From an uncultured Holophaga sp. (GTDB taxonomy: Bacteria > Acidobacteriota > Holophagae > Holophagales > Holophagaceae), in assembly GCF_963677305.1 (NCBI RefSeq), contig NZ_OY781925.1, positions 1,961,501 through 2,025,500 on the forward strand: a stretch of DNA of 64,000 nt. The letters are read 5' to 3'. Shown here piece by piece: positions 56,095 to 64,000 of this stretch; position 1 is the first letter of the stretch; every line of letters begins with the position of its first letter. The notes beneath the pieces were generated by a model. It saw nothing but the letters and a program-made list of their open reading frames with translations. It was not told the DNA's origin and searched no databases. The position numbers and the translations under genes are program-made.

Positions 56095-57081
56095 TCAGCC
56101 CAGGTCTTCGAATACTGTGTAGACCATGGTCTGGTTGAGAAGGATGTAGGCCACTTCACCAAAGGTGATGGGGCCGGTGATACTGCCGGTCCGCTGGCCC
56201 TCCAGCCCCGCATAGAGGAAGTTGAGGATGCAGTTGCAGCTGAAGGCCGGCTGGTCCTGCCGCTTGGCCATCTCGCTGGAGAAGCTGGCAGCGTAGTCTG
56301 CAACGGGCTCCGCGAAGCGGTAGACATTACCCGGGAATACCGCGGCATAGAGGTTGACGATGCCCGCTGCGGCATCCACGGATTGGACGCTCACGTTGAT
56401 GCAGGCACCCGAGTAGTCGGCCACCAGGGGCAGCCGGGTGTCGAGCTTGTTCCGGGAGATGTACTCGGCCAAGTTCTGCTTCTCGCCGTCCACCATGCAG
56501 TCGCCGATCTGGAAACCCCCTTCCTGGAAGGTGATGGCTGGCCCCTTGCCCTGGCGGAAGAGGTTCAGAAGCTCCACCCGGGCCGTTTTCTCCGATGGGA
56601 GGCCCGCGTGGAGGACTACGGCGGCATTGTCGCAGCACTCTCCGGTGAACCCGTTGAAGGCCTTGGGGGTGACCTTGCCCAGGTCAGAGAGGTGGACCCC
56701 CGCCACCCATCCCACCAGGGGCGTATCGAAGACGCCATCGTAGGTGGCGCTGTCATGGCCGAAGGTCAGGAGCGCTTCGCTGCCCGCCGGGAGGATGATC
56801 CAGGAGCATCCGTTGTCGGCATAGTCCTCGGGGATCCTGGGCAGGTCGTCCACACCATAGGTTTTGATGGCACTGCAAGACACGAAGGAGGGGAACTCCG
56901 TCAGGAAGACCCGGGAGCGGTCAATGACACCCCCGTCTTCGGTCATGAAATAGGGGATGGTCCCCCCTATCCAGTTGCCGCGGGGAAGGGCCTTCAGGAG
57001 GGATTCCTCTCCTGCGATGAGGAGCGGGGCGCCACTTCTGATTCTGCCGGTGGCTTCTTCGAGGGTGCAGAGGCTTGGCAT
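56095..57081 (-). CDS. Uncharacterised protein, possibly FIST-like
   Basis: 328 residues, no signal peptide or membrane helix. Segments such as LPRGNWIGGTIPYFM, SWIILPAGSEALLTFGHD, FNGFTGECCDNAAVVLHAG and PAFSCNCILNFLYAGLEG recall FIST sensory domains (alternating beta strands and a Cys-rich 'SCN' near the end). Cysteines at GECCDN and SCNCILN are notable. I believe it belongs to a DUF family found in proteobacteria and acidobacteria, with no known function. A 74-residue partner gene lies 13 bases upstream. Confidence 0.6.
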   Translation of the reverse strand: MPSLCTLEEATGRIRSGAPLLIAGEESLLKALPRGNWIGGTIPYFMTEDGGVIDRSRVFLTEFPSFVSCSAIKTYGVDDLPRIPEDYADNGCSWIILPAGSEALLTFGHDSATYDGVFDTPLVGWVAGVHLSDLGKVTPKAFNGFTGECCDNAAVVLHAGLPSEKTARVELLNLFRQGKGPAITFQEGGFQIGDCMVDGEKQNLAEYISRNKLDTRLPLVADYSGACINVSVQSVDAAAGIVNLYAAVFPGNVYRFAEPVADYAASFSSEMAKRQDQPAFSCNCILNFLYAGLEGQRTGSITGPITFGEVAYILLNQTMVYTVFEDLG

Positions 57082-57094
57082 GGTTCGCTCCTTC

Positions 57095-57319
57095 TCAGCC
57101 CAGGGCCAATTCGAGGTCGCCGGCTGCGATCTTCTCGTTCTTGGTGAAGTACTCGTGGCACAGCTCGATGGCTTGCTGGATGGAGGCTTCCCCCCCCTGT
57201 CCGGCCACCCGCTTGATGCGGTTGAACGCGATCTTGGTGGCCAGGACCTTGAACTGGAACTCGTGCTGGCTCACAACCAGGGCTCGCCACCGTGGATCTG
57301 TCTTGGGGGGGATGTTCAT
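57095..57319 (-). CDS. Small uncharacterised protein
   Basis: 74 residues, helical and charged (FKVLATKIAFNRIKRVAGQ, IQQAIELCHEYFTKNEKIAAGDLELAL). No known domain. GAGGTG lies before the ATG. It immediately precedes the 328-residue uncharacterised gene and is probably its cotranscribed partner. Confidence 0.65.
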   Translation of the reverse strand: MNIPPKTDPRWRALVVSQHEFQFKVLATKIAFNRIKRVAGQGGEASIQQAIELCHEYFTKNEKIAAGDLELALG

Positions 57320-57410
57320 GGGGCACCTCGTGGGGAATGAGATGCCTCTCCATCGGCAGGGCGGGGGGCAGCTGTAGTTTTAAAGATGGATAAAGAATAA
57401 TTAATAAATT

Positions 57411-58892
57411 TTATTTCATATAGGACGCCAATGCTGATCGGGCCATGGCGATCTCCTGGTGCATCTCCCTGTCTGACCAGGGGGGGCAGACCTCTTCCAG
57501 ACAGTGGATGAGGGGCTGAAGGCCTTCGGCCGCCCGGAGCCCCACCAGCCTCACCCCCTCCAGGGCCATGCGGGCCTCCGTGGCCAGGACCTGCTCCAGG
57601 GCGTCGGTGGTCCGCAGCAGCTTGCGGGCGGCGATGGGGCCCATGGAACAGTGATCCTCCTTCCCGGCACTGGTGGGGATGGAGTCCACGCAGGCCGGGT
57701 GGGCGAGGCCCTTCATCTCACTCACCAGGGCGGCGCTGGTGACATGGGCCATCATGAAGCCGCTCTCCAGCCCGCCATGACGGCACAGGAAGGCCGGGAG
57801 GTCCGAGCTGTTGGGGTTGTTCATCCGCTCCTGGCGGCGCTCGGAGATGCTCGCCAGATCGCAGGCGGCGATGGCCAGGAGATCACAGGCGAAGGCCGGG
57901 TACTGTCCATGGAAGTTGCCGCCGGAGCGAGACTCCTGGGTGTCGGTGAATACCATGGGGTTGTCCGTGGCGCTGTTGAGTTCCCGTTCCAGGATCTCCC
58001 CCGCAAAGCCGAGGGCGTCCCGAGCGACCCCGTGCACCTGGGGGACGCAGCGCAGGGAGTAGGCATCCTGAACCCGTCGGCAGTTTCGGTGGCTCTCGCA
58101 GATCTCACTGCTTTCGCCCAGGAGCTCCCGCAGGCGGGCCGCGGAGGCCAGTTGCCCCGGGTGGGGTCGCTGGGCGTGGATGCGCGGATCGTAGGCCAGT
58201 CTGGAGCCCCGGAGGGCCTCCAGGGAGAGGGCGGCGATGTCGTCGGCCAGAGGTACAAGTCGGCGCAGCCGGGCCAGGGCCAGACAGCCCAGGGCTGTGA
58301 TGAACTGGGTCCCGTTGACCAGGGCCAGGCCCTCCTTTGCCTCCAGAACCAGGGGCTTGAGGCATGCGTCCGCCAGGGCCTGGGCTCCCGGGAGGAGCCC
58401 CTCTGTTCCCCTGGCCCACCCCTCCCCGACCAGCAGCAGCCCCATGTGGGCAAGGGGCGCCAGGTCCCCGGAGGCCCCCACGCTGCCCTGGCAGGGGATC
58501 ACCGGCAGGACTCCCCTGTTCAGGCACTCGGCCAGCAGCTGGATGGTCGCTGGCCTGACTCCGCTATGGGCCTTCAGAAGGCAGTTGATCCGGGCGGCCA
58601 TGAGGGCCCGGGTCTGGGTTCGGTCGAGGGGTTCTCCGGTCCCGGCGGCGTGACTCCTCAGCAGGTTGAGTTGGAGCTGTCCGAGCTGCTCTGGAGGGAT
58701 GATCACCTCGGCGAACTTCCCGAAGCCGGTGTTCACACCGTAAACAATCCGGCCTTCCTCCAGGATCCGGTCGATGACGGTGCGGTTGGCCGCGACGCGA
58801 GCCAGGGCATCCGGATGCAGGGAGACCCCGGCACCCCCGGCAATGTCCTCCAGGGCTTCAGCGCACAGTGAACTGCCGTCCAGGGTGTGCAT
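57411..58892 (-). CDS. hutH: Histidine ammonia-lyase
   Basis: 493 residues. Converts L-histidine to trans-urocanate and ammonia. The Ala-Ser-Gly triad that forms the MIO cofactor is residues 140-142 in GSVGASGDLAPLAHMG. Tyr51 lies in YGVNTGFGKF; the C-terminal part has NPNSSDLPAF and PTSAGKEDHCSMG. Normal family length. No hutU, hutI or hutG nearby. The possibility of a tyrosine or phenylalanine lyase is low given the family blocks. The 3' end lies in a short AT-rich stretch. Confidence 0.92.
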   Translation of the reverse strand: MHTLDGSSLCAEALEDIAGGAGVSLHPDALARVAANRTVIDRILEEGRIVYGVNTGFGKFAEVIIPPEQLGQLQLNLLRSHAAGTGEPLDRTQTRALMAARINCLLKAHSGVRPATIQLLAECLNRGVLPVIPCQGSVGASGDLAPLAHMGLLLVGEGWARGTEGLLPGAQALADACLKPLVLEAKEGLALVNGTQFITALGCLALARLRRLVPLADDIAALSLEALRGSRLAYDPRIHAQRPHPGQLASAARLRELLGESSEICESHRNCRRVQDAYSLRCVPQVHGVARDALGFAGEILERELNSATDNPMVFTDTQESRSGGNFHGQYPAFACDLLAIAACDLASISERRQERMNNPNSSDLPAFLCRHGGLESGFMMAHVTSAALVSEMKGLAHPACVDSIPTSAGKEDHCSMGPIAARKLLRTTDALEQVLATEARMALEGVRLVGLRAAEGLQPLIHCLEEVCPPWSDREMHQEIAMARSALASYMK

Positions 58893-58941
58893 GGGAACCT
58901 CCTACGCAGGATGGGGCGTGCGTCCCTTCCATGCCAGGGGA

Positions 58942-59478
58942 TCAGGCTCTGTTCCCCACGCAGTGCCTGGAGATTCCGATGCCGAGTGCGGCCAGGGCCG
59001 AGCCGAACCAGATCCAGACCAGCTCGGACCAGATCACAGCCACCCCCCGGCTTGAGAAGAACCTGACCAGGCTGATCGGGCTGACCCGGATGGGGCGGAA
59101 GGGTGCGAAGTACCTGACCTCGGAAAAGGGCCAGAGGAAGGCCACCCCTTGGCCACCAGAGGTGCATGCGTCCAGGCATCCGTGGGATACGGCGCTGACG
59201 AAAAGGAACCAGCAAGCCAGGGGGAAGGGGTGCTTCCAGAGACGCAGCACTCCCGCCACCAGCACTGCCGAGGCGGCGGCGAAGAGGAGGGAGTGGCTGA
59301 ATCCGCGGTGCCCGAAGGCGGAGGTGTAGGGAATGCCCAGCTTGAAGGCCACCACATCGAGGTCGGGGAGCATGGACAGGACGATGCCGGCGACCAGGAC
59401 TGCTCTGGGAATCCGGCTTCGTCCCACGGCAAAGCTCAGGGCAAGGGGAACGGCGGTGTGGGAGAGTGCAGTCGGCAT
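58942..59478 (-). CDS. Membrane-bound metal-dependent hydrolase (YdjM/DUF457 type)
   Basis: 178 residues with about four hydrophobic segments. Metal-ligand-like motifs: LPDLDVVAF, GHRGFSHSLLF and SHGCLDACTSGG. The YdjM group is called inner-membrane metal-dependent hydrolase; substrate unknown, and in Escherichia coli it is SOS-regulated. No LexA-like box is visible here. No close functional neighbour. Confidence 0.82.
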   Translation of the reverse strand: MPTALSHTAVPLALSFAVGRSRIPRAVLVAGIVLSMLPDLDVVAFKLGIPYTSAFGHRGFSHSLLFAAASAVLVAGVLRLWKHPFPLACWFLFVSAVSHGCLDACTSGGQGVAFLWPFSEVRYFAPFRPIRVSPISLVRFFSSRGVAVIWSELVWIWFGSALAALGIGISRHCVGNRA

Positions 59479-59613
59479 TCTTTGATTATTGCATTGTTAT
59501 TTCATTCACAAGGAGAGGCTCTGCTCACAAGGGTCAAGGGCAGAGTGCCCCGGTTAAGATCGGTGGTGCACGGGATGGCGGTGGGGCCCTTCGCGCAGGA
59601 CCGGGAGGGCAGG

Positions 59614-60780
59614 ATGGACAACCCACGGACCCAGAAACTCTGGATCTGCACCTTGACGGCCTTCTTCTGGCTGGCCCAGTACATCTACCTGCCCTTCCTT
59701 ACACCGCACCTCCTGTCTTTGGGACTCTCCGCCACCCGGGTGGGGATCATTGTGGGGGCCTATGGACTCACCCAGTTCCTGCTGCGCATCCCCCTGGGGA
59801 TGCTGGTGGACCGGGTGGGTCACCACCCCCGCTTCATCCTGGGCGGAGCCCTGCTGGCGGCCCTCTCTTCCCTGATGCTCCTGCGCGTTGCCTCCCCGGG
59901 GATGCTCTTCCTGGCCAATGCCCTTTCCGGGGCCGGCTCCGCCACCTGGATTTCCTTCCTGACCCTCTATGCCAGCCATCACAGCCCCGGAGAACAGACC
60001 CGGGCCCTGGGGGTCATCAACGCCTTCTACAACCTTGGGATCCTCCTGGCTTTTCTGGTGGGTGGAATGGTCATCACGCGGCAGGGGATCCATGCCCTCT
60101 TCCTGCTGAGTGCGGGCTTCGGCCTCCTGGCCTGTCTGATCTCGCTGGGACTGCGCGGGGAGGGCACCCAGCCCCGGATCAGGGCCGAGGAGACCGGGCG
60201 GGGGCTCCTCACGCGCCGCCTTGGGCTCTGCTCCTTCCTGGGGGCCGCGGTCTTCCTGATGCTCTTCGCCACCGTGTTCTCCTTCACCAACAGTACCGCC
60301 CGGGCCCTGGGGGCCACGGGCGGGCAACTGGGACTCTTCGCCATGCTCTATTGCCTGGGCTGTGTGTTGGGCTCCTTCCTCCTGGGGACCTCCTGGGCCC
60401 AGCGCACGGGGGAGGGGTGCTGGTTGGCCCAGGGCTGCATCGTGGTGGGGGCTTACTGCGCGCTGGTGCCCTGGATGACTCATCCGGCCTGGCTCATGCC
60501 CCTCCAGCTGGCCTGTGGGCTGGCCAGCGGGGGGGTGACCTCGGCCCTCATGGGCTTTGCGGTCAAGGGGGTGTCGCCAGACCGGCGCACCACCGCCATG
60601 GGGGTCTACCAGTCCATCAACTGCCTGGGGACCACCCTGGGGCCTGTCCTCATGGGGCTACTGCTGGACCACATCCAAACCCGCCCGGCCTTCATGGCCG
60701 TGGGCGGGCTGGGGTTGGTATGCGCATGCCTCGCCTTCGGGATGCCAGGGGGACGGGTGCGTGTCGGGGATCCTGCTTGA
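59614..60780 (+). CDS. Major facilitator superfamily transporter
   Basis: 388 residues with about twelve hydrophobic segments in two bundles of six. The loop 2-3 motif LGMLVDRVGHHP matches the MFS A motif. GGGAGGGCAGG lies before the ATG at 59614; longer in-frame starts run through unlikely sequence. The substrate cannot be told from sequence; the family includes drug and sugar exporters. Confidence 0.88.
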   Translation: MDNPRTQKLWICTLTAFFWLAQYIYLPFLTPHLLSLGLSATRVGIIVGAYGLTQFLLRIPLGMLVDRVGHHPRFILGGALLAALSSLMLLRVASPGMLFLANALSGAGSATWISFLTLYASHHSPGEQTRALGVINAFYNLGILLAFLVGGMVITRQGIHALFLLSAGFGLLACLISLGLRGEGTQPRIRAEETGRGLLTRRLGLCSFLGAAVFLMLFATVFSFTNSTARALGATGGQLGLFAMLYCLGCVLGSFLLGTSWAQRTGEGCWLAQGCIVVGAYCALVPWMTHPAWLMPLQLACGLASGGVTSALMGFAVKGVSPDRRTTAMGVYQSINCLGTTLGPVLMGLLLDHIQTRPAFMAVGGLGLVCACLAFGMPGGRVRVGDPA

Positions 60781-60792
60781 AGAGGTGAAAAT

Positions 60793-62058
60793 CTACCTGG
60801 CCTTCTCGGCGACCTTGGCGAGGAGCTCCTTTACCGCGTCCTTGTGGACCATGAAGGTCAGCATCTTCAGGCGCACGTAGTCATCCCGGTAGAAGTAGTA
60901 GCCGGGAACGCCCCGCTGTCCAGACCGGGAGCTGTCCTTGACCAGGAACCAGTCCCGACCTTGGCGGTGGGTGAAGCCCACGATGTGGAGGCCGTGGTCA
61001 TCGTCCGTGGTGTGGTTGTCGATCCGCATCTCCCGGCTGGACTGGTCGATGGCGTCCTGGGGGATGTCATAGGAGGGGATGATGGCCACATCGTGGTCTG
61101 CGTCGTAGCCCGGTTCGCTGACATCACCGCCGATGGCCACGGTGTAGCCCTTCTGGACGGCCCCCTTCAGGGCGGCGTACCAATCATCCAAAGGCACATT
61201 GAGGTAATCCGTGCTGTGCCACCAGTTGTCCGGGAACTTGTACTCCCCGTCCCGCCAGAAAGGCTGGGCCAGGGTGGACATGGGCTCGACGTAGGCATTG
61301 AGGTCCAGCCTCACCACCTGATCGAGGTACTGTTTGGGGGTGAGGTCCCGGCCATCGACCTTGAGGGTCACCGGCGGCCTGCCCATGTGCTTGTCCAGGA
61401 TGAGTCGCACGGAGCCCACCACCTGGGCCTCGTCCCAGATCTGGTGCTTCTTCACATAGTCGAGGTAGGAGCTGATCTCCTCGATGAGGAGCGTGTGGTT
61501 GAAGACGGTTTCGCCGGGCTTGAGGCCGGTGTAATCGGCCTCGGGCACGATGCCGTACTGCCTCCAGCGGGCCAGCACTGCGTTGGACTCGGAGCCCTCT
61601 GCCACCAGGCTGCTGCCCTTGGTGCGGACGAACTCCTTCACCTTCTCGACGTATTCCCAGTAGACCGTGTACATCTCGGAGAACTTGAGGTTCGTGCCAT
61701 GGAGGCGGTGGACTTCCGACTCCAGGAAGGAGGTGGTGGAGAAGCACCAGCAGGTGTTGGTCCACCACTGGCGCTTGGGGGGGGTGTGCCAGAGCACTTT
61801 GAAGTCGGCCAGGGCGGTGGGGTGGTCGACACCGGAGAGATCCATGCCCAGGCGTTGACCCACCGGAGGTTCCGCCTGCTTGTAGACCTCGCCCTTGGCG
61901 GCGGCGAGGAACTGGTCCCGGGCGGCGATCTCGGCCTGCTCCCGCGGCAGCAGGGGGCTGTCGAAGTACACCGCGTGGTCCTTCTCCGGAGTCGCGGCCC
62001 CCAGGGGAAGGAGCCCCAGCGCGAGCAGGCAGGTGAGGGTGGTCCGGGTCAGGCGCAT
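60793..62058 (-). CDS. Secreted papain-fold (C1 family) peptidase
   Basis: 421 residues with a signal peptide (about 1-22, ending GAA). The active-site Cys is probably Cys103 in TNTCWCFSTT, with the oxyanion-hole Gln in KRQWW. The His is in DHGLHIVGF. The third residue reads Asp (WFLVKDSSR) where papain and bleomycin hydrolase have Asn. Architecture resembles bleomycin hydrolase-like C1B enzymes. It is convergent with the transporter gene (12 bases apart) and divergent from the kinase gene. Confidence 0.8.
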   Translation of the reverse strand: MRLTRTTLTCLLALGLLPLGAATPEKDHAVYFDSPLLPREQAEIAARDQFLAAAKGEVYKQAEPPVGQRLGMDLSGVDHPTALADFKVLWHTPPKRQWWTNTCWCFSTTSFLESEVHRLHGTNLKFSEMYTVYWEYVEKVKEFVRTKGSSLVAEGSESNAVLARWRQYGIVPEADYTGLKPGETVFNHTLLIEEISSYLDYVKKHQIWDEAQVVGSVRLILDKHMGRPPVTLKVDGRDLTPKQYLDQVVRLDLNAYVEPMSTLAQPFWRDGEYKFPDNWWHSTDYLNVPLDDWYAALKGAVQKGYTVAIGGDVSEPGYDADHDVAIIPSYDIPQDAIDQSSREMRIDNHTTDDDHGLHIVGFTHRQGRDWFLVKDSSRSGQRGVPGYYFYRDDYVRLKMLTFMVHKDAVKELLAKVAEKAR

Positions 62059-62156
62059 GAAGTCCCCGCAATGACAGGTTCCTGTCCAGCATAGCGGAAG
62101 TGCCTCGTCATGTGAGGCAGGCAGGTGATCTCCCTCTGGTCAGGAAGGAGGCAGGG

Positions 62157-63242
62157 GTGGAGAATCGAGCTGTGAACGCCCTCCTGGAACCTCAGCAGCT
62201 CATGGAAGCCTTTGCCGCCTTCACCGCGGCCTCGGAGCAGCTCCAGGGGCAGTACGAAGCCCTCCAGGGGCGGCTGGCCAGGCTCCAGGACGAGCTCCAG
62301 ACGGTGATCGAGGCTGTGCCCTTCGCCCTCTGGGTGGTGGGGCAGGAGGGGGAACTCCGCTTCTCCAACCGTCCTGAAGGCATGGAGGGCGAGTTCCTGG
62401 ACGGGCCCGAACCCTGGGCGCCCGGGGCCCCCGCGGGCCTGCGGCAACTGCGGGATTCCGAGGGGCGCGAGCGCTTCTTCGAGCAGGAGGTCCGCCCCAC
62501 CTCAGAGGGGCGGCTCATCATCCTGCGGGATGTGACGGAGGCCCACCTGCGCGCCCAGCAGGCCACGCGGGAGGAGCGGCTCCAGGCCATGGGGCTCATG
62601 GCTGCTGAACTGGCCCACGAGATCCGGAATCCCCTGGGCAGCCTGGCCCTCTTCGCCGGGATGCTGGTGGAGGACCTCCATGCCCAGACGGATCAGCTGG
62701 AGCTGGCCCAGCGGATCCAGGAGGGGGTCCATCGCCTCAACACCCTGGTTACCAATACCCTCACCTTCAGCCGCGACCTGAGTCCGGTGCCGGCGGCAAT
62801 CCCCCTGGCGGACTTCTGGGAGGAGGCCCACTTGGGCATCCACCGGGGCGAGGGGATCCGCTGGGAGAACCGTATTCCCAAGGGGGCTTCCTGGCTCGGC
62901 GACCCGGCCCTTCTGCGGCAGGTGGCCGTGAATCTGCTCCAGAATGCCGTTCGGGCCCTCGAAGGCCGGGCGGATCCCCGCCTCCGGCTCTCCGCCTCCC
63001 GGGAGAGCGTGGAGGGTTCGCTCCACTGGCATGTCACGCTCCAGGACAATGGCTGTGGCATCCCCACTGAGGCCATGGGCCGGATCTTCGATCCCTTCTT
63101 CTCCACCTTCGGGGGCGGGACCGGGCTCGGGATGGCCGTGAGCCATCGTATCCTGGTGGCCCACGGGGGGCTCCTCTTCCTGGAGAGCGAAGAGGGCAGG
63201 GGTACCAAGGTCCATCTCCGTCTGCCTGCTTCGGAGAGCTGA
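62157..63242 (+). CDS. Cytoplasmic PAS histidine kinase
   Basis: 361 residues, no membrane helix. A coiled coil (about 10-55), a PAS-like domain (about 57-135), HisKA with the motif AAELAHEIRNPLGSL, and an HATPase (LLQNAVRAL, LQDNGCGI, GGGTGLGMAVSHRI). GTG start at 62157 with AAGGAGG five bases before it; an upstream GTG in frame lacks such a site. No response regulator is adjacent, so it is probably an orphan in this window. Confidence 0.87.
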   Translation: MENRAVNALLEPQQLMEAFAAFTAASEQLQGQYEALQGRLARLQDELQTVIEAVPFALWVVGQEGELRFSNRPEGMEGEFLDGPEPWAPGAPAGLRQLRDSEGRERFFEQEVRPTSEGRLIILRDVTEAHLRAQQATREERLQAMGLMAAELAHEIRNPLGSLALFAGMLVEDLHAQTDQLELAQRIQEGVHRLNTLVTNTLTFSRDLSPVPAAIPLADFWEEAHLGIHRGEGIRWENRIPKGASWLGDPALLRQVAVNLLQNAVRALEGRADPRLRLSASRESVEGSLHWHVTLQDNGCGIPTEAMGRIFDPFFSTFGGGTGLGMAVSHRILVAHGGLLFLESEEGRGTKVHLRLPASES

Positions 63243-63312
63243 ATCCCGGACGCCTGGGGCGCTTCCTGGTATCCTTCCGCCATACCGTTCCTTTCATACC
63301 ATCTGTTCATCC

Positions 63313-64000
63313 ATGTCATCCCAAACCCATCTCCTGCAGTTCATCGACGCCTTCCAGCGGGCCCTGGCGGCTCTCGCAGGGGCGGAGTCCGGACAAACCT
63401 GGGCTTTGCAGGCGCTCCAGTCCCTCCTTGACCGGCTCCTGGAGGAGGATGCCCCCCTGGTCATCTCGCAAGGGGGGGGCAGGCTGAGCCACCGGGGGGT
63501 CCCCATCGAGGACGGAGTCGAGTCCGCCGGTGCGCTGGCCGCCCTGCTGGCCGAGCGGGATCTGGAGGCCCTCGTCTTCCGTGCGGGAGCGGGGCCGGAC
63601 GACCTCCAGATGCTCTTCTTCGCACTCCTGATGCCCCCGGATCGGGTCCGGGAGATGGGGGGGGCAGCGGCCATCCTGGGGGAGGCGGCTCCCGTCCAGG
63701 CCATTCCCAGGAGAGACGAGCCCCCGACCCGGACCGAAGTGCCGCAGGGTCCACCGACGGCCGAGGGGTTGGCGGGAGATCTGGGGATGCTCTTCATGTC
63801 GGTGGTGCAGATGACCGCCGCCCCTCCCCGCTCCGGGGTCAGCTCCCCCTGGTCTCAGGACCAGAGGGAGGCCCTCTCCCGGGCGGGTCTCCTGCAGCCG
63901 GACTTCTCTGGCCTTGCGGGGACCGGGGAGAGCCTGGGGCTGGGGGAGGTGGACACACCGACCCTCCGCAAGGCTCTCCGCATGGCCCTGTCGCAGTTGG
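63313..64000 (+). CDS. Protein with the N-terminal domain of the HEAT-repeat protein, 3' end outside the window
   Basis: The frame is open from the ATG at 63313 to the window end (229 codons). Residues 10-120 resemble the N-terminus of the protein at 52047-54092: FQRALAALAG...ALQSLLDRLLEED, RLSHRGVPIEDG, LEALVFRAGAGPDDLQMLFFALLMPPDRVREMGGA. The order of motifs and spacing agree. A Pro-rich segment (about 145-165) follows. No strong ribosome site is visible. The remainder outside the window may carry repeats. Confidence 0.6.
   Translation, partial: MSSQTHLLQFIDAFQRALAALAGAESGQTWALQALQSLLDRLLEEDAPLVISQGGGRLSHRGVPIEDGVESAGALAALLAERDLEALVFRAGAGPDDLQMLFFALLMPPDRVREMGGAAAILGEAAPVQAIPRRDEPPTRTEVPQGPPTAEGLAGDLGMLFMSVVQMTAAPPRSGVSSPWSQDQREALSRAGLLQPDFSGLAGTGESLGLGEVDTPTLRKALRMALSQL

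Overview
The window is a GC-rich, gene-dense bacterial chromosome segment. It carries 57 protein-coding genes or gene remnants, one tRNA, and no insertion sequence, phage, CRISPR array or rRNA. The gene mix points to an anaerobic or facultative Acidobacteriota of the Holophagae type (Holophaga/Geothrix-like): a Desulfovibrio-style lactate oxidation cluster, a bacillithiol-type BshA, a YggT-DivIVA pair, an ErcA/ErcS'-like pair, many DUF4388, TPR and HEAT proteins, and citrate synthase of the hexameric type. This placement is an inference from gene content, not from a marker gene.

Layout. 1-3866: alpha-glucan breakdown (phosphorylase cut by the window edge, then a lipoprotein type I pullulanase). 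4089-4238: a CAU-anticodon tRNA with its own promoter and terminator, read on the minus strand. 4277-7447: a membrane diguanylate cyclase and bshA on the minus strand, then yggT and divIVA on the plus strand. 7502-11644: a secreted TPR protein diverging from a membrane TPR/zinc-ribbon protein and a DUF4388 protein. 11631-16028: an enoyl-CoA hydratase diverging from nadC and a HAD-IG 5'-nucleotidase, then gltA. 16175-19554: a two-component pair whose kinase has an ABC-type binding-protein sensor.

19900-27104 is a lactate module: permease, LutC, a fused LutB-LutA protein, an FAD-dependent D-lactate/glycolate dehydrogenase and its iron-sulfur partner. A perfect 16-bp palindrome lies at the front. 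27201-29811 is a thiamine thiazole operon (thiE, thiS, thiG, thiH). Then come typA, an AT-rich regulatory island, a chemoreceptor with a coupled YfiR-like secreted protein, a lipoprotein, ndk, and a secA-rapZ-mltG block. 40054-41730 is an ACT-domain/UPF0210 pair. 41799-42471 is a carboxymuconolactone decarboxylase behind a broken MerR gene that still has a textbook MerR promoter.

42543-49518 (minus strand) holds a TPR protein and a chain of transglutaminase, ercA-like, ercS'-like kinase and ruvA. 49721-51996 is a tandem pair of OmpA-like genes that encode almost the same protein. The rest carries a HEAT-repeat protein, an HD-domain protein, a membrane phosphoesterase, an uncharacterised pair at 56095-57319, an isolated hutH, a membrane hydrolase, an MFS transporter, a papain-fold peptidase, a histidine kinase and a partial protein that resembles the N-terminus of the HEAT-repeat protein.

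I found no clearly new defence or mobile system. The most unusual items are the frameshifted merR with intact promoter, the near-identical OmpA tandem, RapZ with a degraded P-loop, the ErcA/ErcS'-like pair outside pseudomonads, the two-protein family at 52047 and 63313, and the uncharacterised pair at 56095-57319.
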